Origin: Pararge aegeria
Lineage: Eukaryota > Arthropoda > Insecta > Lepidoptera > Nymphalidae
Assembly (NCBI RefSeq): GCF_905163445.1
Contig: NC_053194.1
Span: 16,410,921 to 16,474,920, forward strand
DNA: 64,000 bases
Direction of reading: 5' to 3'
The translations under genes were made by a program, and so were the position numbers. The stretch's first letter is position 1, and every line of letters begins with the position of its first letter. The notes beneath the pieces were generated by a model. The model searched no databases. It saw only the letters and a list, made by a program, of their open reading frames with translations, and was not told the DNA's origin. Below, piece by piece: positions 31,723 to 43,575 of this stretch.

Positions 31723-32261
31723 GTCTTCGTTTCCTCAAAGTATTATCACAAAACAAACTTTATCTTTTAAGTTCAAAGCTTCATTTGGCTTGGAGCATTT
31801 TGTAATAAAGATAATGAGAAAGACAACGTGTTTTTGTTTGCGCATAACCGCAAAATAAATCGGTGATTGAGATTTCACAATGTTATTTTAGCAATTTTGA
31901 AGCGAGGGCCACACGGATACTTCTAGCCTGAAAGAAGAATAGGACCGTGCTTCTAGCTTGCTTTCTTTCAGCCATCGAGAGCCAGACTCCCTAACCTGAC
32001 AGGCGCACCAGAGCACGGTCGCCTTCAGTACCCATAAAGGGGCTAATAAAAAACACATAAAGAGATGAATGGGCGTGGCAGCTGGCAGCGAGCCAAATGC
32101 AGCTTTGATTTGAAAAATGGAGTAGGATATTAGCATTCGCCAATTTCAGTAAAATAATACGTATAATCTACGTGCTTGGTCCGAGAAACCAGAGGATATA
32201 ATGCTATTATCCAAGACAGCGTCATCATCAAATAAACATAGGAGATAGGTTTTTCAAATCC
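31723..32261. other. Intron DNA, no gene seen
   Basis: 31900-32110 is GC-richer (AGCACGGTCGCCTTCAGTAC) with no repeat copy in the window and no recognised protein. Confidence 0.35.
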
Positions 32262-32455
32262 TAATTCAAATATTCTTTATTCATGTAGGCCTATCAGAGG
32301 CACTTATGAAGCTTTCATACATATAATATGTTTACATAATGGAGGTGGTGGTGACTAGGTTCGCCAACTTAAACCTAAAACTACGAGGGTTCAAAACGCG
32401 GCCTGGTTAAGAGCCCACAAAAAACTTAGCCGGTTTTTTTTGTTATCACCATCTC
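32262..32455 (-). mobile_element. LINE 3' end, family I
   Basis: Reverse of 1150-1360: CTTTATTCATGTAGGCCTAT, CGCCAACTTAAACCTAAAAC, TACGAGGGTTCAAAACGCG and TTTTTTTTGTTATCACCATC. Confidence 0.7.
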
Positions 32456-32489
32456 ACAGGTTTTGTAGGGATTCCTTGATTGACCCAGC

Positions 32490-32660
32490 CTTGAGCCGCA
32501 GTTCAGCCGACTACTGGACATAGGCCTCTTGCAGGAATTCCAAAATTCACGGTCCTATTCTTCTTGTTTCCAACGGCTACTAGTGCCACGTTGGTGTCGG
32601 TGTGAAATCGTAATTCCAGCACCTCGTGACCCCAACTTCAGTCTGTTCTCCGAGCTATGT
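32490..32660 (-). mobile_element. RTE-type LINE 3' end, worn
   Basis: GCCGACTACTGGACATAGGC, TTGCAGGAATTCCAAAATTC, ACGGTCCTATTCTTCTTG and TCTGTTCTCCGAGCTATGTA follow the order of the copies at 13765 and 63131. Confidence 0.6.
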
Positions 32661-32663
32661 ACA

Positions 32664-32701
32664 CATTGTTTTTTGTTATCACCAAAAAACAAAAAACAAT
32701 G
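32664..32701. repeat. Palindrome, 14-bp perfect arms
   Basis: CATTGTTTTTTGTT and AACAAAAAACAATG with a 10-base spacer at the edge of the RTE fragment. Confidence 0.65.
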
Positions 32702-33416
32702 TCACTTAAAACTATTAAAAAAAAGCAACCAGAATTGACACCCAAGCATTTTTATCGTTGACGTAGTCCTTAATACTATAATAGGAAATTTCTAAAAGCT
32801 TAAAAGCTATTCTAGTTGAATACTCGAGACGTCAATTCGGAATAAAAAAAGTTTTTTTAAGAACCCAAAATAAACGCAGACGAGATTACAGCTCCTAGCT
32901 AATATAATGTTTGTATAATCTGTTAAATATAACGGATAACTACGGAACTAAGTGAAAATCAGAGAAACATTACATTGGTGTTTCCCAGACAACAATGATC
33001 TATAACTGTGCCAGCCGTGTGATGAACGGCGCTATGAAATCTCTCCAAATTCAAACCGCTTTACAATTCCTTCTGGCATGCGCCATTAATCCCAAGAATC
33101 CATTTTCCCAGTTTGCCGCTCGTGCATTGGATATCAGTCGTTTGCTAATTTGAGTTGCATTGATTTATTTAGAATTGGATGAGTCCTGAGGTTTTTCTCT
33201 CGTAAATTAAGGGACGCAGTGTACTGATATATAGTCTACACCTACCTCAATAAATCAGATACTAAACGTAAAGTTTTTTCAATCCTACTACTACTACTAC
33301 AAATATATAAATCCATAAATAAATAAATATACTACGACAATACACACAGGAATATATGATATACCTATGTACTTATATATCTATATAAACATATAGTATA
33401 TAGTTCAACATATTTT
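32702..33416. other. Intron DNA, no gene seen
   Basis: 32863-32905 (ATAAACGCAGACGAG..CTCCTAGCTAATA) looks like a decayed Helitron 3' end, and 33318-33351 (ATATACTACGACAATACAC) is a scrap of SINE family A tail. Otherwise AT-rich. Confidence 0.4.
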
Positions 33417-33735
33417 TTTTTTATTCCACTACAAATGAGTAATCGACTGCAATCTCTCACCTGGGAGTAAGTGATGATGTAGTCTAAGGTGGTAGCTGGC
33501 TAACCTGTAAGGGAGTATTGTAGTCATACCTCTAATCGGTTTCTACTAAATCGCTTAGCGGCACGTCTTTGTCGGTAGGGTGGTAACTAGCCACGGCCAA
33601 AGCCTCCCACCAGATTAGATTTCTTAAGAGATACTAATGAAATTATAAATTCCCAATTTGCTTCTGTCGGGATTCGAACCTGGGACCTCCTTCTTAAATT
33701 CACAGCGCTCACCGTTGAGCCTGGGAGGTCGTCAA
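33417..33735 (-). mobile_element. SINE, family D, nearly full length
   Basis: Tail TTATTCCACTACAAATGAGT, GCAATCTCTCACCTGGGAGT, body GCTTAGCGGCACGTCTTTGT and CACGGCCAAAGCCTCCCACC, and reversed head with box B (GGGATTCGAACCTGGGACCT) and box A (GCGCTCACCGTTGAGCCTGG). Used as the reference copy for the family. Confidence 0.82.
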
Positions 33736-33751
33736 TATTTTAACGAACGAC

Positions 33752-33784
33752 AGAACAGGTGTGTTATTCTACCACACCTGTTCT
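33752..33784. repeat. Palindrome, 12-bp perfect arms
   Basis: AGAACAGGTGTG and CACACCTGTTCT with a 9-base spacer. Confidence 0.65.
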
Positions 33785-34149
33785 TACTCATGGAGCTTTT
33801 ATCAGCCACCATTTGAAACCTCCAATCACGTAAACATTGCCAATCGCAAGTGACCGTCCCGTGATGTGGGTTATGTGCATTTTACTATTACTTTTTAATT
33901 TTATTACTTTAATGGGATTAACCTATGCTTCACTTTATTTATTTATTTCATTATTTTATTTACCTATTTAATTTGCCGTATCGTCACTCGGGTTCAGCGG
34001 CATGCATGTACCTAACATGCATGGCTGTACAGGGTGTATTGTTTGGTGTTAGACACAGACATTGTTACTATGTTGTTCCTTTATTATTATAAGATGTACT
34101 GTTTTTAACACTTAACATGAATAAAAGTATTTTCTTTCTTTCTTTCTCT
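33785..34149. other. Intron DNA, no gene seen
   Basis: Contains a (TTTATTTA)-rich stretch and a GAAAGAAA/CTTTCTTT patch near 34133-34148. Confidence 0.4.
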
Positions 34150-34315
34150 CACTTAATATTTGCCGTGTGGTGACGGCAGATCCAAATACAATTGTCACTA
34201 CCCGCCCCTTCCTACGGGTGTCGTACGCGGCGACTAAGTTAATATAACGAAGAACGGGCAGATCTGTGCTACTTCTTCCATCCACTGCAATCACCAACTC
34301 GTCTCGTCTCGTGAT
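34150..34315. repeat. Unclassified interspersed repeat, family E
   Basis: TGCCGTGTGGTGACGGCAGA, CAATTGTCACTACCCGC, TACGGGTGTCGTACGCGGCG and ACTGCAATCACCAACTCGTC match 60735-60920. Confidence 0.65.
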
Positions 34316-35493
34316 TATAAATAAATAATAAAATAAATATACCACGACGAAAGGTTTGCCAATGATACAGATATAGTATTTGGTTGTTACTAGAGCCAAC
34401 TTTAGTCTAAATGTCCCAGAAATTAAACAAAATTTAGATATACAATCTAGCTGCACGGCTAATTTTCGTTTTTAAAAATTTCAAAGTTTTAAATAAAAAC
34501 AACCAAGCAAAGCGTCTGTTCCTGTACAATACATCTTGCACCTACATTATAATTATCACCCAAACAATACTGAACTTTAGCCCCGTCTAGTAAGATTGAA
34601 GTTTCCATGACAATCTACACGAAATATCACTATTTTACCCGAAATAATAACACTCAAAAAACAACTTAGCAGCCAATACAATAAGCTCCATAATCGGCTG
34701 ACTCGCAAGAGCTTTTATGATTCTTCAGACGATGCAACAGATAGAAATTCAAGAGAGTGCTTAGGGATCTATGGTAGGTTTCACAGACTTAAAGATCATT
34801 CTATTTGATATTATAATGGCTTAAGCTTAAAGTCGATGTTTGCTTGATAAAGCTAGGAGTTTTTCAGAGAGGATGAAATCGTTTTTGGGATGAAGCGATA
34901 CGTTTGTTTTCGCTTCACTGTTTTTCGCTTTTGTTGGAAACATTACGACGTAATAAGAGGCCGGTACTTTCGCTGTGGGTGTACTTTAGAAATTGCCTCG
35001 AATCCATTTAATAGCGAAATAAAAAATACGCATTGTATCGAAAACTCTTCTTTGTACAAAAACAAATAAAACGCTTTGAGAAAATAAAAAAAACATTATG
35101 AGAAATTCACTGTGTACTTTAATTTGTATTTTATAAGTATTTATGTAGGTATATACCTATGCAATAAAATATTCAATATTCATCTTGGTACAAATAAGTA
35201 GTTGGAAAATCCAAAAGTGCACGCCTCATAATCTCATTCATTACAACAAAATTGAGATTATTTGAAACAATTTCAAAATTACATTTTGTTTTATATATAC
35301 TTATTATATATTTCAATTTCTTTATTTGCAGTAAAAATCGCCATCAATTGGCATGCAAATTTGGTTTCCTATAAACTATGTCTTTACAATGCTCATTAAA
35401 TTAAATTCTTATCAAGTATTTAATCAAATAATAATAACAATATACAACAAATCTATTAATAAATATATATCAAAGGTCTATAAAATTTCACAT
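34316..35493. other. Intron DNA, no gene seen
   Basis: AT-rich unique sequence; no repeat or frame of note. Confidence 0.4.
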
Positions 35494-35745
35494 AAATATT
35501 ATGAAAATTAAGCTTATGACAATTCATTGTAAAGTCAACATCTCCTGATGCTCCGGTTTCGGAGCGAAACGTGCGTAGAGGGTACATTGCCGAGGATCTG
35601 TTTGGTGTGGAGTATACGGATTGAAGTAATTATAAATTACACCATACAGATTCCCCTGCTGTTCGCGGAGTATAGCAAATTAAGCTTAGTTTTCATAATA
35701 TATTACGGATATCCGCAAAGTAACGCCTGCTTCTATCCAATATGT
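35494..35745. mobile_element. Foldback MITE with one long arm
   Basis: Short left end TATTATGAAAATTAAGCTTA, core CCTGATGCTCCGGTTTCGGA and GGTACATTGCCGAGGATCTG, full right arm ATTATAAATTACACCATACA..TTCGCGGAGTATAGC, then ATTACGGATATCCGCAAAGT and GCCTGCTTCTATCCAAT. Confidence 0.7.
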
Positions 35746-35807
35746 CACATAAATATTCTATAATAGCAAAATTTCGCTTTTTAAGTAAGAACTCTTTAAT
35801 TTTACGA

Positions 35808-36110
35808 TTAAATGATATAACATTCAGGTTTCTGTCCGCCATGACGCCGGTAGCTTATTATAAATAATAGGTGCCATATTAAAGACACTTTTGGCGAAAA
35901 ATTGTGTATGATTGATTGATTGGAATGACATATTTTATTCCTACTACATTCGTTGTTAGAATATCTAAATAGTTGATCATTTGTTTTAACAAATACAAGC
36001 ACCTCATAAATATATAGACATGGAGACGTGAGTATTTTAAACTTATCAAAGTATGGTTTGGTGGGGCTTAAATGGCATATGGATCTTATGCACTTCTTTC
36101 GACTCTTCAA
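35808..36110 (-). pseudogene. Fragment of LINE reverse-transcriptase C-terminal region
   Basis: The minus strand encodes KSRKKCIRSICHLSP, then FDKFKILTSPCLYIYEVLVF, matching the pattern (Q)KRAIR.I.G......F..L.ILT.P.LYI.E...F that follows the palm/thumb in Jockey/CR1-like elements. Stops flank it and the catalytic YADD is absent; a different family from the copies at 54565 and 47682. Confidence 0.7.
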
Positions 36111-36224
36111 TACTGTGGTAATCCAGTGACTCTGACATGTAAGCTGTTGCTGTCTAAGTATCGCAATTTAAACTTGTTATTTGAGCCATATGTTGCTTTC
36201 CGATCAGATACGATTTTATTAACA

Positions 36225-36360
36225 ATGAGTTGGCCCCCATGATGGTAAGCGGGTATCGCTTATAAACAGAAAACACTTCGAGGGGCATGCAAGGAATACG
36301 TCCTTCAACGGTCCGCCCTGTGTCCAACAATCTGAGGCGTAAGTGCCTCATGTGCCTATA
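36225..36360 (+). mobile_element. LINE 3' fragment, family K
   Basis: ATGGTAAGCGGGTATCGCTT, GAGGGGCATGCAAGGAATAC and CCAACAATCTGAGGCGTAAG match 21220-21340. Confidence 0.6.
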
Positions 36361-36767
36361 ATATCCTATCCAATATCCATAATAATTAATTAAATAAATT
36401 TAAGATAAAGTAATGTTTGTACATTTATTAGTTGATATTAAGAGACTTATAATAAACTGTTAATAGTCTATAGGAATGTCTTGTAACATTTAAATGTATG
36501 CTGTGGTAACATGTAAATAGTTGAACATTTATTATGTGAGAGTACAAAAAGAAATGAATATGCCAAACTGTATCTACCCTTGATTGTTCATTATAGATAA
36601 ATAAATGAAAAAAGTCGATAGTTTATATCCACTTGATTCTTTTCAAATTTACTATGTGACTCAGTACAAAAAAAGAAATGAGTATGTCATACTAATTTTT
36701 TTACCTATTGTTGGTTGTAAATTATCTTTACTTATAATAAAACTGTAACTGGAAGATTTCTGTACAT
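36361..36767. other. Intron DNA, no gene seen
   Basis: Contains a loose internal repetition around 36535-36680 (TTATGTGAGAGTACAAAAAG and CTATGTGACTCAGTACAAAA). Confidence 0.4.
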
Positions 36768-37202
36768 TCCTACTAATATTATAAATGTCAATGTAAGTAT
36801 GTTTGTTACGGTTTCACGCAAAAACTACTTAACCGATCCTCATGAAACTTTGTACACATATTCTTGGAAGTGTTAGAAGTAATATAGGATACTTTTTATC
36901 CCGACATTAAGCAGGATTCCTTTGGGAGAGGGGAGGAGTGTTTGACGATTTTACACCATAACTCCGACAAATTATAACCGATTTAAATAATTATTTTTGT
37001 ACTATAGAGGTTATAATATGTGTTTAATTTTGCCAAAACTGTGGTCGGAGATAGAGGACAGAACTCCTCAGCGGACAGAAGCAAACCCCTCATTTAAGGC
37101 TTAGCGATATTACATACTTTAATTTTTTGAGATCTACAACTAAATTAAATGCCACATCAAAAAACAAAATCAAACGCAGACGAAGTCGCGGGCAACAGCT
37201 AG
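36768..37202 (+). mobile_element. Non-autonomous Helitron, 435 bp
   Basis: Starts TCCTACTAATATTATAAATG, ends CGAAGTCGCGGGCAACAGCT-AG followed by T. Closely matches 50299-50753 over its whole length. No Rep/helicase coding. Confidence 0.8.
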
Positions 37203-37236
37203 TTTAATATATTTTTTAAATTTTGACCGGGGGATG

Positions 37237-37577
37237 CTTTATAATCGATACTGAGTCCAAAAAAGATTTTTATTTAATTTTTGTCTGTCTGTCTGTCTGG
37301 GCATCACGTGAAAACTACTGAACGGATTCAAATAAAACTTGGTATAGTGGTATTTGATATTCCGGGTCAACATATAGGCTACTTTTTATCCCGATAAACA
37401 ATAAGTTTCCTCCGGGAAATGGGATGAATTTTTTCATCAATTTTACTTAAATTTGGACCGATTTTAATAATTCTTTTTTTATTTGAAATTCTATACTATC
37501 AAGCATGTACGGTCTTATTTTAATTTGATAAATATTGACGGCGATAAAGAACATAACTCTTCACAAATAACTGCTAG
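37237..37577 (+). mobile_element. Helitron-like element with (GTCT)n
   Basis: Contains (GTCT)n at 37283-37298, ACGTGAAAACTACTGAACGG and GGCTACTTTTTATCCCG, and ends near AACTGCTAGT (37577). The 5' end is uncertain. Confidence 0.55.
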
Positions 37578-37615
37578 TCGCAAGGCATATGGGACAAAGA
37601 TCGAAGGATGGTAAT

Positions 37616-37818
37616 TCTACCAATATAAAAAATGCGAAAGTTTGTGAGGATGGATCTATGGATGTATGTATGCATGTATGTATGTATGTATTAACTGTAA
37701 TACCACGTAAAATAATAGTAGGTTCCTACATAGCTACCCACGATGATTATGATATTTCATCAGATATTCTAGCTTCTCGATTGACTCATTCGCGGACGAA
37801 GTCGCGGGGGTCCGCTAG
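37616..37818 (+). mobile_element. Non-autonomous Helitron, 203 bp, with (GTAT)n
   Basis: Starts TCTACCAATATAAAAAATGC, contains (GTAT)n near 37662-37690, and ends GCGGACGAAGTCGCGGGGGT-CCGCTAG followed by T. Confidence 0.7.
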
Positions 37819-38604
37819 TAAATAAATAAATGAATAAAAGTCGACTGTTTATATCCACTTGACCCTTTCCAAATTACCTTATTTAGGATTCTAATCAGCT
37901 TGTTTGCGCTATCTTCAAAGTTATCCTATGACTCGTGTTTGCGACTTGTTATTCGCGTGGAAAACAGCCTCGTTGTCAGAAGTCAGATTACGTCAGACGA
38001 TCCGACAGCGCGATTTACATTTATTACGTTTTCACGTTACAGCGGTGATAGTCTGAGAGTCCCATATTTGCTCCTTGTTTAAACACGAATTCTTATTTAA
38101 CCTATGACAGAACTTCTATAGGATGCAATTTTAATCAGTTTCTCTGCTACAGCTTCGAAATGAGTTAGCATATTTGGCCATTTTTGTAAAATGTTTGCTT
38201 TTACCCGCCTCTTGCTGCCCGCTGGCTTATTAAATGTAGGGTATTTATAACTAATAATTTACTATGTATTTATCATTAGCATTTATGTATAGTGGATATA
38301 TGTCATTTTCCTATACGTTCTCGGCTTACTATTATATTTATTTTGACTGAAAAACCAACAGTTGTAATTACTAAATAGGTCAAAAATTGATTGACTTAAA
38401 ACTAATACAGGTTTCCACGCATAATATTATACCTACTAATGTTATTTTACGTATTTTACATAAAATTGCAAATTTTGTATTATATATGTATAATATAGTT
38501 ATAGATATTGGTAAATCTAGCGTTTTTTATTATACTTTTGGAATTTATTTTTCTTACTTTTTGTGTACACCTCTTACCCTATACTGTAACTTTTCTCTTG
38601 CTCT
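37819..38604. other. Intron DNA, no gene seen
   Basis: AT-rich; short open frames without recognisable product. Confidence 0.4.
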
Positions 38605-38665
38605 GTAAACGGTTGCCTGGTAGATATGGATTGTTTGCGATAAGGCCGCCTATTGTACCTGCCTA
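38605..38665 (+). mobile_element. LINE 3' UTR scrap, family J
   Basis: GGTTGCCTGGTAGATATGG and GCGATAAGGCCGCCTATTGT. Confidence 0.5.
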
Positions 38666-39771
38666 ATATTTGTAATGTTATTGTAGTTAAACTTTGCATA
38701 ATGTTTTAAAACTTAAATTTATAAACTATAAATTTAGGTTTACATTCGCTAAAAGTAAAAGAAAAAGTAGTTTTTCTATCCCTAGTGAACAGTACTTTTT
38801 ATTCTGGATGAAAGGTACTCTGTGCATGTGCTAAAAAATAGAGGATAGATGGTAGTCGGGTACCAGATATTAACTTCAAGACTCACAATGTTCAGGATGG
38901 CACTTAGATCTTTCGTGTATTCAATAATACTGTTAATTAATGAATTAACAGTATTATAGAATCTTAACACCTAGTTTCTTAGCAGTAATTATTTATTCTC
39001 ATGACTATTATTCTTCAGTACTATTAAGGTATTATTTTATAAAAGATATCATTAAAGCCCACCAACCTGCATTAGAGCAGTTTTGTGGGTCTGTACTTTA
39101 TAGCCCTGTCAACTGGACCGACTCTAATACTGTATATTAAGCTTCTCTATAATTCATATTACTTGTTACCTTTAAATGACTCTACTACCAGTTCGGAATG
39201 CTGTCTTCGGCAAGAAACTCTACCGTTGCTCTTTTATTCAATCAATTAAAACAAGACTTATAAACACAATTACGACATAGTAGTATGTTATAACGCTAGA
39301 CCCTTTGATACAAGACATATAAGACAGGTCAAACATAACTACTATGATCACTTATAACATCAGGACTTTTGGAACAAGTTGTTTGCATAGAGCAACCTCT
39401 GCTACATAAACTGTGTGTGTAAAATAATGCTAGGGATCCGTATATGATACCTAAATAACCCAAAGGATGAGATATACTTATCTGATGCAACATCAGATAC
39501 AACCATAGTACCAAAAACTTTTAACAACTTATCTCAACTCCATCACCAGTATATACGACTCTTGTTCCTATCCTTGTACTTTTCTTTGATACTAAAGGCC
39601 ATTATTCGATTTTCAATACACTATCAATGAGTATACAAACTATGGTTTGTTGATATATTTAATATAATCATCGGATTTATTCCTTATTAATTCCTTATTT
39701 CCTATCACATGCATACATGATTTTTTTTTTACCCTTGACAAAGTATATGCAAAGATTCATGATCAATTTTA
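38666..39771. other. Intron DNA, no gene; small palindrome at 38924-38957
   Basis: 38924-38957 pairs ATAATACTGTTAATT with AATTAACAGTATTAT. 39168-39235 (CTACTACCAGTTCGGAATGC, GGCAAGAAACTCTACCGTTG) is a worn family H 3' UTR in minus orientation. Confidence 0.5.
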
Positions 39772-40036
39772 TTATTTTAAAATGCATAAAAAAAAATTCG
39801 GAACCGACAGAATATGAACCTGCGACTCTCTGGCAATCGCGGCCTAAGCGCTTTCTCCAATCAAGCTACGGCTCTCCTACCGTTGATGCCGAAATTAGTA
39901 TATGCCTTTTACAACAGTCTTATAGCGACTGTAGCGTCATCTAGTAGAAACGTTGCAGTTTCGATCTACTTTTTCAAAGGTTCATATTATAATGAGACAC
40001 GTTTGAAACAAGAGATGACACATTGCTTGTTTTATA
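39772..40036 (-). mobile_element. SINE, family B, tRNA-derived
   Basis: Reversed box B (CCGACAGAATATGAACCTGC), box A region (CAATCAAGCTACGGCTCTC), head GCGACTGTAGCGTCATCTAG. Nearly full length. Confidence 0.8.
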
Positions 40037-40194
40037 ATTTTATTATTTTTATTAGTGTTTTTACCTACACTTGGAGGAATTATCAATTTTGTTAATTTAA
40101 AATGCATATAAAAAAAAAATTGTATGCATTTTAAATTAATAAAGTTGATAATTCCTCCAAGTGTAGGTAAAAACACTAATAAAAATAATAAAAA
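40037..40194. repeat. Long hairpin from two opposed family B tails
   Basis: TTAGTGTTTTTACCTACACT..GGAGGAATTATCAATTTT at 40051-40090 and its reverse complement at 40147-40184; the arms extend to about 74 bp with few mismatches around a short A-rich centre. Confidence 0.8.
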
Positions 40195-41949
40195 TCATGA
40201 CCACATCAGTATTCATTAAGATGTGAATAAGCAATCAAGCAAACTTAGATTCGTATTTATATTACAAGTATTACATTCGTATTTATAATATAAAATTTTC
40301 TCGGTGGTGTACAAAAAAAGTTAATTCATTAATTCATAACAAAGGTTTAGAGTGTAGGCTTCGATAGCTCAAGCTGGCTTTCAAAATTGCCATTCTAACA
40401 CCATATTTAACGCTGTATTACTAGATCAACGTACTGAAGTAAAAGAGGTTTTTGCATAGTTCAAGGATTTCTCACTGAAAATCGCAGCGTGACAAAGGTA
40501 AATTTTTGTGCCAGAAATATACAATTATTGTGTCAGGAAAGACACATAAGACCCACAAACAAGTTCAAGAAAATACATGTTTTCATCCCAACAATTCAGC
40601 CAGCTTGCTTATGTGTTTAATGCTTTATCAAACCGTTCACCGGATCTCAGACAATTTTTTCATAGGAGGCTTTTTTTTTTAGATCTTGAGTATTATATAT
40701 TTTATTACCAAGGGTTATTAGTGTCCTGTGATTTATTATTACCTAGTCGTCTAGTTGTTTTTCATGACTAACGTGAGCAGGTACTTTATTGACTGTGAGG
40801 TGTATACCTAACAGAATGTTTTTCATTGAACGTACACAGATAAATAAAGTGTGTGCGTGTAACCTTTACCGAAGTAAAACTTTTATTATTATTTATTGAT
40901 AAAAGAGTAAAAAGTTCCTGGCACTCCGCCATTTCATTTAATATTCACCATTTCATTATATATTCCATTTAAAATTCATAAATATCACTTTCACATTATA
41001 TAAAAAAAAAACATTTGTTAAATAGAATAATTGGGAGTAGAAAATTGATGGTAAGATCAGCAAATGCAAAGCAAATCAATATAACCTTGTCACTGAATAT
41101 TATAGAATGTGGCAGTCGTTAGAAAATTTATTTATTATAAAAGTAATAAATAAACAAATATATTTAGAGATTGTCAATTTAACTTTTTTTTCTTAAGTAT
41201 TTTTATTCACTTTGGCATTCACAATTGATCCGTTTGAAAATATTGGAAATAAATAATTCTAATTGATTATGATATTTGCCACTAGCTGGCCAACGACCAA
41301 TCCAAATTACTATTTTTAAATAGTGGAAACTACACAGACGTCTGACGTAACCGTTACTTTCGTCAGAAAAAAAACTGATTTACTCCCTAGTCGCGCCTAA
41401 AGAAGTTCAAAAAAATATTAAGATATATATATTTGACTAAAACTTGCGTTGAAATTCGTGGTGATTGTTTCGTGCTGTACCATAAAATTAAGAACATACA
41501 GAATCCTCATTCAGCCATTATTGCATTGTGTCCAAAATCAGCGAAAACGCCCAGTGCTCGTCTGTCTTGATACCGGCGGAATGTTGCTAGCTCACAAACT
41601 TTTTCTCATTTTCGCAATTTCAGTAAACGTTAAGAACATTAGAGGTTAAGTAATTACTGTCAACTGCTAAATTGAATGAAGTGACTAACTGCCTGTTCGT
41701 GAAACTCTACTTAAGTGGTTTTTGATGCCTCAATATTAGTCGTGTACACAGTTTCTGTATATTCTTAATTCTGTGGTAAATACACGTAATTTAAATATAT
41801 ATATATATATATATATTATAATTCAACGCGGGTAACACCGTGGCAACAGAAGAACAATAACTGGTGTAAAAATAAGAACGTTCCTGTAAACCATCCTTGG
41901 GAATTTGATGTGTTTCCAGAATTAAAAGTAGCCTAAATACTTATGCGGC
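40195..41949. other. Intron DNA, no gene; (AT)n at 41794-41816
   Basis: No repeat copy shared with other parts of the window. Open frames at 40577 and 41449 are short and unrecognised. Confidence 0.4.
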
Positions 41950-42180
41950 CAGGTTCGATCACCGACGGGGTCTGCTTGGGGCTTTATGGTTTCCGAGTTT
42001 TCTCTGGTCTGGACGTGCCGCCAAGCGATTTCGCGTTCCGTTACGATGCCGAAATTTAGCCGATTGGGACGCCATACTCCAAATAGTTTAGCCTGCTACT
42101 GACTTCGATTGCTTCATCACTGGCCACCAGCTAAGATTGCAGTCGAGGTTAACTTTTAGTAAAATAAAAAACTTGTCAGT
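41950..42180 (+). mobile_element. SINE, family D, worn
   Basis: Box B GGTTCGATCACCGACGGGG, TTTTCTCTGGTCTGGACG, GCCGCCAAGCGATTTCGCG and AAGATTGCAGTCGAGGTTAA in plus orientation; box A lost. Confidence 0.65.
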
Positions 42181-42336
42181 TTCAATCGATGTATTTTCTA
42201 GTGACAAGGTAACTTGTAAAATTAATAGTTCATATAATCTTCAAAAGCCGCTTGGTATAAAAAAACAAAACTTTTCTTTTCTTCCTTTACTTTAGTTTAT
42301 TTATAAAAGCGTAATTTTTAGTTTTCCTTAAACTAC

Positions 42337-42470
42337 GCGGCACGTTTTTGTCGGTAGGGTGGTAACTAGGCACGGCCAAAGCCTCCCACCAGACCAGAGG
42401 CAATTCAGAAATTTATAAATTTCCATATTGACCCTGCCGGGGAATCGAACCAGGGTACCTCCTACGTATT
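42337..42470 (-). mobile_element. SINE fragment, family D
   Basis: GCGGCACGTTTTTGTCGGTA, CACGGCCAAAGCCTCCCACC and reversed box B GGGGAATCGAACCAGGGTAC. Confidence 0.7.
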
Positions 42471-43060
42471 CTAATGATATTGTACCAGTTTTTCATTGCC
42501 TGAAAACACGGATTAAACGACAAAGATAAAGTTTTTTAAAAATGAAACCTATCTTTCAATTTATCGAAACCCCCTCACACTAAATTTCATGAAAAACTTA
42601 CATATATAATACTTATATATATATATTTATACATGTATTATACAAGAATTGCTATTTTAAAGGTATGAATCCGAACCGAACCGAATTCTCTCACGTGACA
42701 AATATGACTGTATTTTGTATTAAAATCGATCGACAGAACCCAAGATACAAAGCAACAAAACCAATGCAAAAGAAATTAGAGAACCAAATGGCGAAAACTA
42801 ATATTGATCCAACATTTAAGTATTAAGTTACACGTTTAACTACGTCGTGAGGCAGTTTGGGAAGTTAACAATTAGTAAAATGTACTCGTAGTTCTAGACT
42901 TCAAAGTTTAGTTCAAAGAAAAAGAAAATGGAGTACATTTCGCTTTAAATAACTTTGTTTTTAACTTAATGGCTTCTTCTCTGTAATAGTTGTTAGCATG
43001 GTGGACTAGGGATCACAAGGTCCTGGCTTCGATTCCTGCGTCGGACCGGTACTACAACTT
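42471..43060. other. Intron DNA with a tRNA-like scrap at 42991-43055
   Basis: TTGTTAGCATGGTGGACTAG and TCCTGGCTTCGATTCCTGCG look like box A and box B of another SINE; the arms do not pair as a tRNA. CGAACCGAACCGAATTC at 42673-42689 is a small tandem. Confidence 0.45.
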
Positions 43061-43245
43061 ATGACGGCCGATTGGCACAGTGGGCAGCGGCCCTGCTTTC
43101 TGAGTCCAAAGCTAGGGGTTCTATTCCCACAACTGGAAAAATGATTGTGTGATGAGCATGAATGTTTTTCAGTGTCTGGGCGTTTATCTGTTTATTATAA
43201 GTATTTACGTAAATAAATTACAAAAAAAATCATTATTCTTCTTAG
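43061..43245 (+). mobile_element. SINE, family A
   Basis: GACGGCCGATTGGCACAGTG, GGGTTCTATTCCCACAACTG and GATGAGCATGAATGTTTTTC; truncated after ATTATTCTTCTTAGTACCCA. Confidence 0.8.
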
Positions 43246-43318
43246 TACCCATCATACAACAGGACTACAGTAAGCGTTATGGGGCCAGTTGTCAATTGTG
43301 TTCAATATATATATATTT

Positions 43319-43575
43319 TTTTTTAATATAATACAACAATATACACATTGACATCTAGCCCCAAAGTAAGCGTAGCTTGTGTTATGGGTACTAAGATGAC
43401 TGATGAATATTTTTATGAATAATATACATAAATACTTAGAATATACATATAAAGACCCAGGCACTGAAAAACATTCATGTTCATCACACAAACATTTTCC
43501 TTCACAGTTGTGGGTATAGAACCCACGGCTCAGAAAGCAGGGTAGCTGCAAACTGCGCCAATCGGCCGTCAAACA
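43319..43575 (-). mobile_element. SINE, family A
   Basis: ATCTAGCCCCAAAGTAAGCG, GTTCATCACACAAACATTTT, reversed box B (GTGGGTATAGAACCCACGGC) and CTGCGCCAATCGGCCGTC. It faces the copy at 43061, forming an inverted pair. Confidence 0.85.

Noticed and set aside
34112..34456. 114-codon minus-strand gene
   Set aside because: It overlaps a family E repeat, and the peptide has no recognisable feature.
40037..40194. microRNA precursor hairpin
   Set aside because: The arms are far longer and more perfect than a pre-miRNA and are explained by two opposed SINE tails.
41449..41649. 66-codon plus-strand gene
   Set aside because: No recognisable domain; surrounded by unique AT-rich intron with no supporting signals.
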